Part shown: piece by piece, positions 8,899 through 17,554 of the stretch | Position numbering within the stretch: the first letter of the stretch is position 1 | Layout of the letters: each line of letters begins with the position of its first letter | From: Nostoc sp. FACHB-973 | GTDB lineage: Bacteria; Cyanobacteriota; Cyanobacteriia; Cyanobacteriales; Nostocaceae | Assembly: GCF_014698115.1 (NCBI RefSeq) | Contig: NZ_JACJSJ010000020.1 | Coordinates: 37,132-101,131, forward strand | Reading direction: 5' to 3' | DNA length: 64,000 nucleotides | Position numbers and translations under genes: made by a program | Notes under the pieces: model-generated | Database searches by the model: none | What the model was told of the DNA's origin: nothing | What the model saw: only the letters and a program-made list of their open reading frames with translations

Positions 8899-9059
8899 AG
8901 GGAGTAGGGAGTGGGGAGTAGGGAGTAGGGGGATAAGGGAGATGAGGGAGATGAGGGAGATGAGGGAGAGAGGGAGAAAATTCTACCTTGTCTACCTTGT
9001 CTACCTTGTACTCTTCCCCATTCCCCATTCCCCATTCCCCACTCCCCACTCCCCATTCC
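8899..9059. repeat. G/C-rich low-complexity tract with inverted halves
   Basis: The left part is GGGAGTAGGGAGTGGGG-type and GAGATGAGG tandem units. The right part is its approximate complement (CCCCATTCCCCATTCCC). The whole can fold into a long imperfect hairpin between the convergent lrtA and prxQ genes. Related tracts occur at 61632-61789 and, in coding sequence, at 912-950, 17857-17913 and 34083-34215. Confidence 0.85.
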
Positions 9060-9518
9060 CTATTTCACAAGCTGTTGCAGCGTTTTTAGCGCTTCCTCAA
9101 CGTGACCTTTAAAGTTAAACATTGAATCAAATACGTATTGCACAACTCCTTGTTGGTCAATGACGTAGGTAACGCGACCAGGGAATAAGCCAAAGGCGGC
9201 TGTTGCGCCATATAGCTTTCGTACTTGGTCGCCTTTGTCGGTTAATAGGGTAAAAGGTAGATTGTATTTGGCAGCAAATCGCTGGTGAGATTCGGCGGAG
9301 TCACCACTCACGCCGAGAACTTCAGCACCAGCGCTTTTAAAAACTTCATACTGATCGCGAAAGGCGCAGGATTCAGCTGTGCAACCGGGTGTGTCGTCTT
9401 TGGGATAAAAATATAGAACAACGGCTTTTTTGCCGCGAAAATCTTGCAGGCTAACTGTTGAGCCGTTTTGAGCAGGTAGACTGAAATTAGGAGCGGTATC
9501 TCCAAGTTTGACTGACAT
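9060..9518 (-). CDS. prxQ: peroxiredoxin Q/BCP
   Basis: 152-residue thiol peroxidase of the BCP/PrxQ class, reducing hydrogen peroxide and organic peroxides with electrons from thioredoxin. The peroxidatic site is KDDTPGCTAESCAFRDQY, with peroxidatic Cys and the resolving Cys five residues later. GVSGDSAESHQRFAAKYNLPF and FDSMFNFKGHVEEALK are typical. There is no signal peptide in this frame. It ends right at the low-complexity repeat shared with lrtA. Confidence 0.92.
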   Translation of the reverse strand: MSVKLGDTAPNFSLPAQNGSTVSLQDFRGKKAVVLYFYPKDDTPGCTAESCAFRDQYEVFKSAGAEVLGVSGDSAESHQRFAAKYNLPFTLLTDKGDQVRKLYGATAAFGLFPGRVTYVIDQQGVVQYVFDSMFNFKGHVEEALKTLQQLVK

Positions 9519-9636
9519 AGCGAGTAGTGGTAGTTAGTTAACAAAATTTTACCTTGTATACAAGTCTATAAATTTTGCTTGATTAGCTGCATCAGGCGGG
9601 TTAACTTAGATACTCATCAAAGAAAAAATTCCGCCT

Positions 9637-10764
9637 ATGCGCCTGACTTCACTGGATGTTTTTCGCGGTATTACCATCGCTGGGATGATTCTCGTCAATA
9701 TGATGGGAGTTGCAGATGATGTATATCCTCCCTTCGCCCACGCTGATTGGCACGGCTGTACACCAACTGACTTGGTATTTCCTTTTTTTCTCTTCATTAT
9801 CGGTGTAGCGATGACTTTTTCGCTGTCGAAGTACACCGAAGGTAATAAACCAAACTCAGCTGTTTACTGGCGGATATTACGCCGCGCCGCCATTCTCTTT
9901 GTTTTGGGATTGCTACTAAATGGCTTTTGGAATAAAGGTGTTTGGACTTTTGATTTAGGTAGCATCCGGTTAATGGGGGTGTTGCAGCGCATCAGCATTA
10001 CTTATCTGCTGGCTTCTTTAATAGTTCTCAACTTGCCGCGCAAAGGGCAATGGATACTAGCAGCAGTGCTACTCATCGGCTACTGGTTAGCGATGATGTA
10101 TGTACCAGTACCAGATTATGGGGCGGGAGTTTTGACGCGGGAAGGTAATTTCGGTGCTTATGTTGACCGCCTAATTATTCCCAAAGCACATTTATATAAA
10201 GGTGATGGTTTCAAGTTTATGGGAGATCCTGAGGGACTCTTCAGTAGCATTCCCGCAATAGTTAATGTCCTCGCTGGCTACTTCACTGGGCAATGGATAC
10301 GCAGCCAGCCTGTACAGTCGCGCACAAGTATCGGGTTAGGATTATTTGGAGTCGGTTGTTTAATTATCGGTTGGGCGTGGGGGTGGACATTCCCCATTAA
10401 TAAAAAATTGTGGACAAGTTCTTATGTGGTTTTTACAACAGGTTGGGCATTATTGTTGCTAGCAGCTTGTTATGAACTCATCGAAGTACGGCTGATACGT
10501 CGCTGGGGTAAAGCTTTTGAAATTATGGGTTTAAATGCGATCGCTCTTTTCGTTGCATCTGTTTTATTGATTAAAATCTTAGTCAAAACCACTATTGGTA
10601 CAGGAGAAAACGCCCCCAGTACCTACAATTGGATTTACCAGAATTTTTTCGCATCTTGGGCGGGGGCGCTTAATGGTTCCCTGTTTTTTGGCATAGCTAC
10701 AGTGTTGTTGTGGTGGGTTGTTGGTGTTGTGATGTATCGCCAACGCTGGTTTCTGAAAGTGTAA
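9637..10764 (+). CDS. HGSNAT/DUF5009-family membrane acyltransferase-like protein
   Basis: 375-residue polytopic membrane protein with about ten hydrophobic segments. It opens with RLTSLDVFRGITIAGMILVN and the DLVFPFFLFIIGVAMTFSLSK loop. These mark the family of bacterial relatives of heparan-alpha-glucosaminide N-acetyltransferase (DUF5009/DUF1624-like). It probably moves an acetyl group across the membrane to a sugar at the outer face; the substrate is unknown. It follows prxQ divergently and has no obvious operon partner. Confidence 0.8.
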   Translation: MRLTSLDVFRGITIAGMILVNMMGVADDVYPPFAHADWHGCTPTDLVFPFFLFIIGVAMTFSLSKYTEGNKPNSAVYWRILRRAAILFVLGLLLNGFWNKGVWTFDLGSIRLMGVLQRISITYLLASLIVLNLPRKGQWILAAVLLIGYWLAMMYVPVPDYGAGVLTREGNFGAYVDRLIIPKAHLYKGDGFKFMGDPEGLFSSIPAIVNVLAGYFTGQWIRSQPVQSRTSIGLGLFGVGCLIIGWAWGWTFPINKKLWTSSYVVFTTGWALLLLAACYELIEVRLIRRWGKAFEIMGLNAIALFVASVLLIKILVKTTIGTGENAPSTYNWIYQNFFASWAGALNGSLFFGIATVLLWWVVGVVMYRQRWFLKV

Positions 10765-11386
10765 AGACTGGAGAGTGCTGAGTGTAGATAACCATCTAAT
10801 TTTTCCCTTACCCTTTACTTTGCCAAGACAACTTGGTGAACTACGAGTCTAAGTAAAGATTAAGTGATCGCACTTTGGAGAAACTTGAAGTGCGATCAAT
10901 TACTTGAACGCCTACCAATTGGTGGATTGCTGATTTTTGATTTAGGATTTTTTATGCTGTTCTTAACCCATTATGTATCGATGTAGCATAGTTTACCGCC
11001 GTAGGCATCGCTCTCAACCAACCAATAGAGCGAATTTCTATAGAAATGCTGTTTTGCGCTTTATACCATTTTTCCCAAGCTGTTCTCCGTGGTGATGCCA
11101 CTGAAGTTGTTCCTTATCTTGTAGACATCAAAAGCTCTTTGGATTAGTCAAAACCAGGCGTAAGCGTCAATCTCAAGGGTGACGCTTACACTGAACAAAT
11201 TTGGGCTTTATCTTCTTAAGTTGACACCAATGGGCATGGGGGGATGAGGGGCAGAGGAGAATAATTAATAACCAACGCCCAATCACAAATGACAAAGGTT
11301 TTTAAGAATCTTTGTCATTTAGCTGTATCCTGATAAAAGGAAGCAAATTAAAACATAAGTGTAGTGCTTCAGAATAAGTCAATCAG
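10765..11386. other. intergenic region with hairpins and a possible gene fragment
   Basis: No complete gene. Three inverted repeats stand out: 10865-10898 (11-base arms TGATCGCACTT/AAGTGCGATCA), 11162-11187 (AAGCGTCA/TGACGCTT) and 11287-11320 (11-base arms AAATGACAAAG/CTTTGTCATTT). Between 10985 and 11143 a plus-strand frame is open from a stop and reads like part of a protein (IALNQPIERISIEML, HFSQAVLRGDATEVVPYL). It lacks a proper start and may be a gene fragment. Its left edge coincides with a fragment of the palindromic TACGGCGG-type repeat (10993-11009). Confidence 0.5.
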
Positions 11387-12103
11387 ATGATCGCACAATG
11401 GCTCTCAAAAGCTTTTGCACAAAGCTTCAAGATTTTCCTTGCCGTTACATTTGTCAGTACTGCATTTCCTGTAATTGCATCCGAAGATAAATCCATTTCC
11501 AGTAATCAACCTGATGTCCTTCAGACTGAGATTACACAGCAGGATCTCAAAATCATTGAGCAATTAGTAGGTATTGCTGAGCGCAACTCAGCCCAAGTGC
11601 TGGAAACAAAAGCTGCAATGGGATTGAATGCTTTTAGAGATATTGTAACTATTGAATTATCTCCAGCTCTAACTACGATTTCAACATTACCGGATTCTTC
11701 TTCTGAGTACTCAAACAGCTTTTCCTTGACTGTCACAGTTGACCCGATTAAATTTATCAGTACTTTTGGGCAACTTCCTGTTTTGCGAGCTCGTTGGCAG
11801 GAAGCTAGACAGCAAAAAAGATTAGCTATTGTGCAATACTATGTTGCCTATGTCCAAGCCCGCCATAATGCCATAATTGCTACTTATAAAATAAGAAAAT
11901 TTACTGAATATTCCCGAATTGTCAGCCTTGATTCTCAAGCCACTTCTCCTGAAAATATTAATCATCTTGCTAATCCTGATTATGTTGCAGCTGCAACGTC
12001 TATGTTAGATACGAACACACGTCAACAATTGGCATTGGAAGAATTGGCAGCTTGTGTCGGCTTATCTCCAAAAGAAATGATCGCCATCATCAGCAAACGA
12101 TAG
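11387..12103 (+). CDS. secreted helical protein, TolC-like half repeat
   Basis: 238 residues with an N-terminal signal peptide (hydrophobic FKIFLAVTFVSTAFPVIAS, cleavage likely near residue 32). The mature part is helical. It carries an IIEQLVGIAERNSAQVLETKAAMG segment, a strand pair around SFSLTVTVDPIKF and a long helix LRARWQEARQQKRLAIVQYYVAYVQARHNAI, the pattern of one half of an outer-membrane efflux (TolC) protomer. At this length it is far shorter than TolC (about 450 or more residues), so it may be a periplasmic derivative. The function is unknown and the TolC relation is inference from sequence texture. Confidence 0.5.
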   Translation: MIAQWLSKAFAQSFKIFLAVTFVSTAFPVIASEDKSISSNQPDVLQTEITQQDLKIIEQLVGIAERNSAQVLETKAAMGLNAFRDIVTIELSPALTTISTLPDSSSEYSNSFSLTVTVDPIKFISTFGQLPVLRARWQEARQQKRLAIVQYYVAYVQARHNAIIATYKIRKFTEYSRIVSLDSQATSPENINHLANPDYVAAATSMLDTNTRQQLALEELAACVGLSPKEMIAIISKR

Positions 12104-12117
12104 ATAAGTAAGTCAAC

Positions 12118-12369
12118 CTAATTAAACATAAAATGCTCAACTTGATACTGACCTTGCTTGGCTCTATGATTTATATCCTCAATAAGAGCGATCGCTAATT
12201 CATATTCATCTTCAAAAACTCGGCCGTCTTGCTGATCGCGCTTGAGATGCAACCATTCGTCTTCAATGCGATTCATTTGGGGACTATAGGGAGGTAAAAA
12301 AAGATGTACAAACGCAAGCTGAGTGCCAACGTTGATGCTGCTGGCGAACCAAATGACTTTTGTGAACAT
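12118..12369 (-). pseudogene. IS630-family transposase C-terminal fragment
   Basis: 83-residue frame containing the DDE-transposase hallmark LPPYSPQMNRIEDEWLHLKRD, where the last catalytic Glu is in the IEDEW context, preceded by VHLFL. Only the C-terminal fifth of an IS630 transposase is present, with no upstream catalytic Asp region and no clear terminal inverted repeats. It is a relic rather than a mobile element. Confidence 0.8.
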
Positions 12370-12436
12370 ACTAACAATTAAAAAGTAAATTTAATTTTCA
12401 TCACGGAAATAATCCAAATATTTGGTCGAATTTGTG

Positions 12437-12592
12437 ATGCGGATGCGTGCTATGGTGCTGAGTTTTTTACCACCTCGTCAAACTTCTGGTTTATTTGTCG
12501 ATCGCCCCTCTCGCACCTATCCATTAAATAACTATGATATGACAAAGCTTGGCCATCCAGAAAATAGCCTCAAGCAAAAACTTGTTTCTTAA
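12437..12592 (+). CDS. short hypothetical ORF, doubtful
   Basis: 51-codon open frame (MRMRAMVLSFLPPRQTSGL at its start) in the roughly 250-base gap between the IS630 relic and the DUF2358 gene. No family recognised and no ribosome binding site seen. It may be a gene fragment carried with the transposon relic or chance. Confidence 0.18.
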   Translation: MRMRAMVLSFLPPRQTSGLFVDRPSRTYPLNNYDMTKLGHPENSLKQKLVS

Positions 12593-12624
12593 ATCAGCAT
12601 CTCCAAAAGGGCGATACCTAGCAG

Positions 12625-13044
12625 CTAACTAGCTGTTTCTCCCCTTTGCCAAAACTGGTTTAAAATCTCTGTTGGCTTTCTGTCCCAAGTGTCAATATGT
12701 TCGTATATCAAATTATCTTTGTTGAGTTTATAAGTTGAATAGCCATTAAAAAGCAAAGGTGCCCTCCAGGGAACACGCAACACTCCCCGCACTGTCCAAT
12801 TTACTAAAATTGTATCTTCAGCAGACTGTTTTACATCATGTACATCAAAGTAAATTTGGCTAAAAAATAGTCGGGCGTGAAATCGCAAAGTCCAAAAAAT
12901 AATGCGATAATTAAATTTGTATTTAAATGTATTCACGGGGTCTTTAAAATAGATATCCTGTGTATAAATATCATAGGAAATATCTTTTTCAAAAAGCGTC
13001 GGTAAATCTTGTTTGAGAGTTTCAATTACTTGTTCCATCTGCAA
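12625..13044 (-). CDS. DUF2358 (SnoaL/NTF2-like) protein
   Basis: 139 residues, matching the DUF2358 family of cyanobacteria and plants: MEQVIETLKQDLPTLFEKDISYDIYTQDIYFKDP, then FKYKFNYRIIFWTLRFHARLFF and a sheet with ILVNWTVRGVLRVPWRAPLLFNG. The fold is a small NTF2/SnoaL-like alpha+beta barrel. Biochemical function is not known. Two starts, 13044 and 13038, are possible; the second (MEQV) agrees with family N-termini. Confidence 0.8.
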   Translation of the reverse strand: MQMEQVIETLKQDLPTLFEKDISYDIYTQDIYFKDPVNTFKYKFNYRIIFWTLRFHARLFFSQIYFDVHDVKQSAEDTILVNWTVRGVLRVPWRAPLLFNGYSTYKLNKDNLIYEHIDTWDRKPTEILNQFWQRGETAS

Positions 13045-13588
13045 ATAACTGTGTAGTTTTAATTTTGGCCATCACCTCTAACTATTTTCACTTAGAGGCG
13101 ATGTCTAGAACGGACTAGACTTACACACTTACATACATCTGTTGTCAGGGCACAGCAATGGTGTGCCCCTACAGCTTGGTCAATAACTGTAAGTCTTAAG
13201 ATAATTTAATATAACTGTTAACCCCTAACATTAATGTAACGAATCAAGATTCACCAGAAAGCGGTTTTGAATTGAATAAAATACACATACTTGAAAATTA
13301 ATTGTTGCAGGGTAGCACAGCTGTGCTACCCCCTTTATTGGTGCGCTTGTACTAAAAAAGCTCGTAAGCCTTGTTAGGCAATGATTTTACTGACATCAAG
13401 AGCAATATCTTCAACAGCCCTTGGCACAGTATCAACGATAATTGAGTCATGTAGTAGCGATCGCTAATACAGCAGATTTCAAGAAGCGTGAAGTAAACTA
13501 TCTAAATCTGGTAGCTACGCACAGAGCCTATTGTAATTCTGAATTCTGAATTCTGAATTCTGACTCCTGAATTCTCCTGTATTAACCT
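13045..13588. other. intergenic region with palindrome and AATTCTG repeats
   Basis: No gene seen. It contains a GGGCACAGCAATGGTGTGCCC imperfect hairpin near 13147-13167, the GGGTAGCACAG/CTGTGCTACCC palindrome at 13310-13331 (identical to that at 5656-5677) and AATTCTG tandem units at about 13535-13575. All of it is dispersed-repeat material downstream of the PhoX-like gene and upstream of the DUF2358 gene. Confidence 0.6.
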
Positions 13589-14893
13589 CTATGACCTCTT
13601 CCAAGGACCCCAGATTGCAAAAGTAATACCGGGAGTTTGGATGTTGACGAACAAAGTTTTACCATCAGGTGAGAAGCAAGCACCGGCGAACTCGTTTGTA
13701 TTTAAAGCATTACGGGCGAATTGATAGAGTTCACCTTTGGGAGTAACACCTACTAAGAACTGCTCATCATCTCCATCTTCACAAAGGATGAGATCGCCAT
13801 AGGGTGAGATAACTATGTTATCTGGATTTTCTAGTTCGGCAGCAGATGTAGACTCAACAAACAATTCAATTGTTTCTTTCTCTGGAATGTAGCGCCAGAC
13901 TTGACCAAGCCCTAAAGCACCACCACTCGTGCAGCAAAAGTAAAATTCACCGTTACCGTACCAGATACCTTCCCCACGGGCAAACTGGGCTGCTCCTTTT
14001 GCAAAACCTTCTTGTCTTACAGTATCTTGAGGCGGATTTGGCTCTGTAATAGTCACCCACTCTACTTTAAACGGCTTGCGTTTGGGGAAATCTGCAAATG
14101 TTTGTGCTTGATAGATGTCTTTGAATTTTAAAGCCTGAAGAGTACCTCCTTCTTTTAACTTGCCGGGCACTTTCGGGATAAAACGGTAGAAAAGACTATT
14201 TCCCGAATCTTCAGTTTCATAGACAATTCCTGTCTTGGGGTCTACCGCAACAGCTTCATGGTTAAATCGTCCCATAGCTATGAGAGGTTCCGGCTTCACA
14301 GGAGTAGTGGTGCTAGCTGGAACTTCAAAGTTATAGCCGTGGAATTTCGAGACATAGTTTCTATTACCTACCGGGAAGGAAGTTGGAGTAGAGGTGTTCT
14401 CTTCACAACTAATCCATGAACCCCAAGGAGTTATTCCACCTGCACAGTTACGATAGGTTCCACTTAAAGAAGCAAAGTGTTTGATTAGCTGGCGATTAGC
14501 TCCAACAACTAAGTTCGTCGTACCACCTTTGCAAAATGGGTCGTAAGGATGTGGCCCTTCGACTTTTGTCCCAGAAGTAGGACTAAGTTCGTGATTACGA
14601 ACCAAAATAACTGTGCCTTTCGGACCAGGGAAAGCCGCCATACCATCATGACCACCAGGCACTTTAGTACCATCGTTCATCAGCTCGTCTGTGAGAGAAA
14701 AAGTTCGATACTGAAATCCCGCTGGTAAATCTAACAAACCATTGGGATCTGGTACAAGTGGCCCGTAACCTTTACCAAATACAGGGTGACCATTGGCTTG
14801 TCTAGCAAGAAGACCTTCTAAAGGAGAGGCTAGCAAAGTACCAGCAGCACTCGTGCCCGCTAATGTAAAGAATCTACGTCGAGATAATTTCAT
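13589..14893 (-). CDS. PhoX-like (DUF839) Tat-exported phosphatase
   Basis: 434 residues. The N-terminus LSRRRFFTLAGTSAAGTLLA is a twin-arginine signal (S-R-R-R-F-F). The mature protein shows the DUF839/PhoX beta-propeller pattern: PGGHDGMAAFPGPKGTVILVRNHE, NCAGGITPWGSWISCEEN, GRFNHEAVAVDPKTGIVYETEDSG and NPDNIVISPYGDLILCEDG. PhoX enzymes are calcium/iron phosphomonoesterases acting in the periplasm. This one is shorter than classical PhoX (about 650 residues), so it may be a smaller subgroup whose substrate is not proven. It lies about 9 kb from a PhoD-type phosphatase. Confidence 0.8.
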   Translation of the reverse strand: MKLSRRRFFTLAGTSAAGTLLASPLEGLLARQANGHPVFGKGYGPLVPDPNGLLDLPAGFQYRTFSLTDELMNDGTKVPGGHDGMAAFPGPKGTVILVRNHELSPTSGTKVEGPHPYDPFCKGGTTNLVVGANRQLIKHFASLSGTYRNCAGGITPWGSWISCEENTSTPTSFPVGNRNYVSKFHGYNFEVPASTTTPVKPEPLIAMGRFNHEAVAVDPKTGIVYETEDSGNSLFYRFIPKVPGKLKEGGTLQALKFKDIYQAQTFADFPKRKPFKVEWVTITEPNPPQDTVRQEGFAKGAAQFARGEGIWYGNGEFYFCCTSGGALGLGQVWRYIPEKETIELFVESTSAAELENPDNIVISPYGDLILCEDGDDEQFLVGVTPKGELYQFARNALNTNEFAGACFSPDGKTLFVNIQTPGITFAIWGPWKRS

Positions 14894-15254
14894 GAGGATT
14901 TTTTGGTTACTTAAAATGCTGACAAGAAATTATTCGATTTGGATTAAGTTTAGGTAATGCTTAATTTAATTTGGGATTATTGCTTGTACTACTCCCATTA
15001 TTAATTTATAAAAATGATGATTTTGCAGAAAAAACAGTATTTAGTTAAGAGAAGTTAAAGATTGATTTAAATTAAACACTATAATCTTTTTCAGAAAAAA
15101 TATCATATTTTTGGTTTTTTTGCTAAAGAAAAAACTATAAACTATATGGATTAGATTTCATCTAATAATACAATCTGCCCAAAAGTGTTTTAGACCTTAT
15201 TCAGGTCGAATGAGAGCTACAACAACATCAAAATTTATTGTTGTTATCAAGAAA
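14894..15254. other. AT-rich divergent promoter region
   Basis: About 360 bases of very AT-rich DNA between the divergently transcribed PhoX-like and PEP-CTERM genes. No coding frame. No motif I could assign firmly; promoters for both genes are expected here. Confidence 0.4.
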
Positions 15255-15869
15255 ATGAAAAGCATTCGTAACCAAATCAAAGCTACAGTAGCTGTTGCCG
15301 CTTTCAGTTCTATGGCTACTTTCATAAATGTCAATAGTGCTGATGCTGCTTCTTTTGAGCTTAATTGGCTCGGAGATAAAGGTTATTCAGCCAAGGGACA
15401 ATTCAGCTATGACGATAGTTTTCTCTTAAGCATCGTCACCAAGGAACAACTGACTGATTTTGCCATTTCTTTCTTTGATCCACAAGGAAGTTTATTGCAA
15501 AATTTCCAATACGATTTTCCCCAAGCGGATAATAGTTTCAATTTCAATTTTGATACAGTTACAAAGACTGTTCTACAAACAGGCAACTTTGACACGCCGA
15601 ATGGTTTTGATTTGGGAATTGACTTTGCAACAGATGTGACAGGGTTAGATTTCTATACCTACCTAAATGCCGAACAAGGATTGCCAACGGCTAAGATTTT
15701 CTTAAAAGATGATCTTTCACCGGAAGTATGCGACACATACCCAGACTGTAGGTTGGATTTTGGGGGTAAGTTGACAGCAACTGCGATTCCTGAACCTGGT
15801 GTAATTTCTGGACTTTTGGTAGTTGGTTTTCTGAGTAGAGTTCTCAAGAAAAAGCCAGCATCTACATAG
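15255..15869 (+). CDS. PEP-CTERM exported protein
   Basis: Starting at ATG 15255 the protein is about 204 residues (an upstream in-frame ATG at 15210 would add 15). It has a signal peptide (KATVAVAAFSSMATFINVNSADAA), a beta-rich mature domain (FELNWLGDKGYSAKGQFSYDD) with Asp-rich strands, and at the C-terminus AIPEPGVISGLLVVGFLSRVLKKK. The last is a PEP motif, hydrophobic helix and basic tail: the PEP-CTERM sorting signal handled by exosortase. The product is therefore probably surface-anchored or secreted into the matrix. No exosortase gene is in the window. Confidence 0.82.
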   Translation: MKSIRNQIKATVAVAAFSSMATFINVNSADAASFELNWLGDKGYSAKGQFSYDDSFLLSIVTKEQLTDFAISFFDPQGSLLQNFQYDFPQADNSFNFNFDTVTKTVLQTGNFDTPNGFDLGIDFATDVTGLDFYTYLNAEQGLPTAKIFLKDDLSPEVCDTYPDCRLDFGGKLTATAIPEPGVISGLLVVGFLSRVLKKKPAST

Positions 15870-16015
15870 ACAGTAAATCTGAATAGTCGAAGCTAGCTTG
15901 ATTAGAACTGTAATTGACAATTATTTTAGCTCTAACAACCGGGGATCTGAAAGATGGGCTAGAACTGTATAAATTTTTAGAGAGTAACTACTCACTCAGA
16001 TCGCAAACTTTAGAC

Positions 16016-16040
16016 CCCCGACTTCTTTAAGAAGTCGGGG
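16016..16040 (+). terminator. rho-independent terminator-like hairpin
   Basis: 12-base arms CCCCGACTTCTT / AAGAAGTCGGGG with almost no spacer, followed by ATTTGATTTT. It lies about 150 bases after the PEP-CTERM gene and converges on the TIR-like gene, so it probably ends transcription of the former. Similar hairpins are widespread in Nostoc genomes, so a repeat origin is also possible. Confidence 0.6.
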
Positions 16041-16125
16041 ATTTGATTTTCAGTTTTTATTTTTTATTCATTTTTGTACCTGCACTGTCAAATTTGCCTG
16101 TGAACAATGAAGCTGATTATCTTGT

Positions 16126-16896
16126 TCAAAAAAACAACTTGAATCGTACTAGTTGATTTTCAATTGTTCGTGTCAGAATTTTATTCAGTTCTTTGATATC
16201 TTGAAATTGTAAAATTTGCTGTGTGGGTAAATCAAAGGGAAATTGCCCTTCAAAATCTGGGCGTTGCATTTGCGCTAGTAGAATCTGTTCAGACCGTTTA
16301 CTTTGGATGGCATAGCCAATTTCAATACAGACATTCGGACTGGGAATTAGTTGGGGAGTTTCTTTAACATCAATACTAGCAATGGGCGTAGTATCAGCGA
16401 TAAATAACAAACTCTTACGGATTTTTCGCATCATAGTGCGATTAATTCGGAAAGTAGCACCGCTGGGGCGCGAGGATTCTACTAATGTTAAAGGAAGGCG
16501 CGATCGCAAGTTTAAAGTATCCAAAGTTTTTCGAAGTTCTTCTCTGAGAAGATCACTCGCTGGGGCATACTCACTTTGGTAGGAAAAAAAAATAGTTGGT
16601 TCTAACTGAGCTAACAGCGCCTTTTTAGTAAAATAAATTTCGTGACTAATCAAGTCAATGTTAGCTACGCAATAGCCACCACTACCCTCAACATAAAATT
16701 CAATATCTTCCCCTTCCAGATAGCGCCCAAACCAAGTTGATTTCTTAATTTCGTCACTTTCTTCTAAAAAGTCCGCTCGCAATGCCGATCTCAGCAGACT
16801 TTTTTTACTTAGGCGAATATCTGGTGGGCGTTTTTCCAATTCTGGAATCGGCTCATAATCCTGTATATACCATGCTCTGAGCGCAATAATTGACAT
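16126..16896 (-). CDS. TIR-like nucleotide-binding effector candidate
   Basis: 256 residues in two parts. Residues 1-95 are an unrecognised alpha/beta domain (WYIQDYEPIPELEKRPPDI, WFGRYLEGEDIEFYVEG). Residues about 100-245 follow the pattern of bacterial TIR-like/predicted nucleotide-binding proteins: IFFSYQSEYAPASDLLREELRKTL at the first strand and helix, SLLFIADTTPIASI for the central strand, and PSPNVCIEIGYAIQSKRSEQILL with its conserved N-V-x-x-E-x-G-Y-A. Then FPFDLPTQQILQF. Relatives often occur as effectors in antiphage or stress systems, but no cyclase, STING or sensor gene is adjacent. Function is inferred from the fold pattern only. Confidence 0.55.
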   Translation of the reverse strand: MSIIALRAWYIQDYEPIPELEKRPPDIRLSKKSLLRSALRADFLEESDEIKKSTWFGRYLEGEDIEFYVEGSGGYCVANIDLISHEIYFTKKALLAQLEPTIFFSYQSEYAPASDLLREELRKTLDTLNLRSRLPLTLVESSRPSGATFRINRTMMRKIRKSLLFIADTTPIASIDVKETPQLIPSPNVCIEIGYAIQSKRSEQILLAQMQRPDFEGQFPFDLPTQQILQFQDIKELNKILTRTIENQLVRFKLFF

Positions 16897-17554
16897 AAGG
16901 CGCTATTTCAACTGTTTCTTGCTATTTAACTTCGTATCAAGCTTACACCCAGAGGAGTCCTCATTCTAATTTCTTTTTAAACACAACAACACCCAACCAT
17001 CTACTGACTTTAACATTCCCTCTCCTTGTTTATTCTAGCCAGGGATGTACTAACTTTCATCGCTTCTGTAAACAAGTAATGAAAATCAGTGACAGCGCCC
17101 CCTAATTTTCCACATTTGAGGAAATATAAGTTTTCGCGTTGGGTGTTGCCGTGTTTTGACGAGACAGACTTAAATTAAACAGCGTTTTTTACCTCTTACT
17201 ACATTCCATCATGCAGCTGTTGTATCTGCCAGGGAAGCTTTCTTAGTAGCTTCAATTACTAAATTAGCACTACTGGATAAAAGTAAATTTTTTTGCAACT
17301 AAACTTTACTTTTGAAGTATTTTTTACCCAAATCAATATAGCACAGGCTTTAAATAGCTTTGAATTTTTTGTTTAGCCTATTGTTAAAAATTTTATCATC
17401 AAGATTTTGGAAGAATTGAGTAATTGCTAAGCCAATTTTTAAGTTTTGAAACTAACATTTTGTAATAATGTGAAAAATTGTGTACTGGGTACTGGGTATT
17501 GGGAGTTAGGAGTTAGGAGTTAGGAGTTAGGAATTCTCCCCTCTGCTTCCCTAG
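16897..17554. other. intergenic region, tandem repeat near right end
   Basis: About 650 bases, no gene seen; frames are broken throughout. The right end (about 17480-17533) is a low-complexity tract of GTACTGG-type and GAGTTAG heptamer units ending just before the kinase stop. Nothing else was recognised. Confidence 0.5.
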
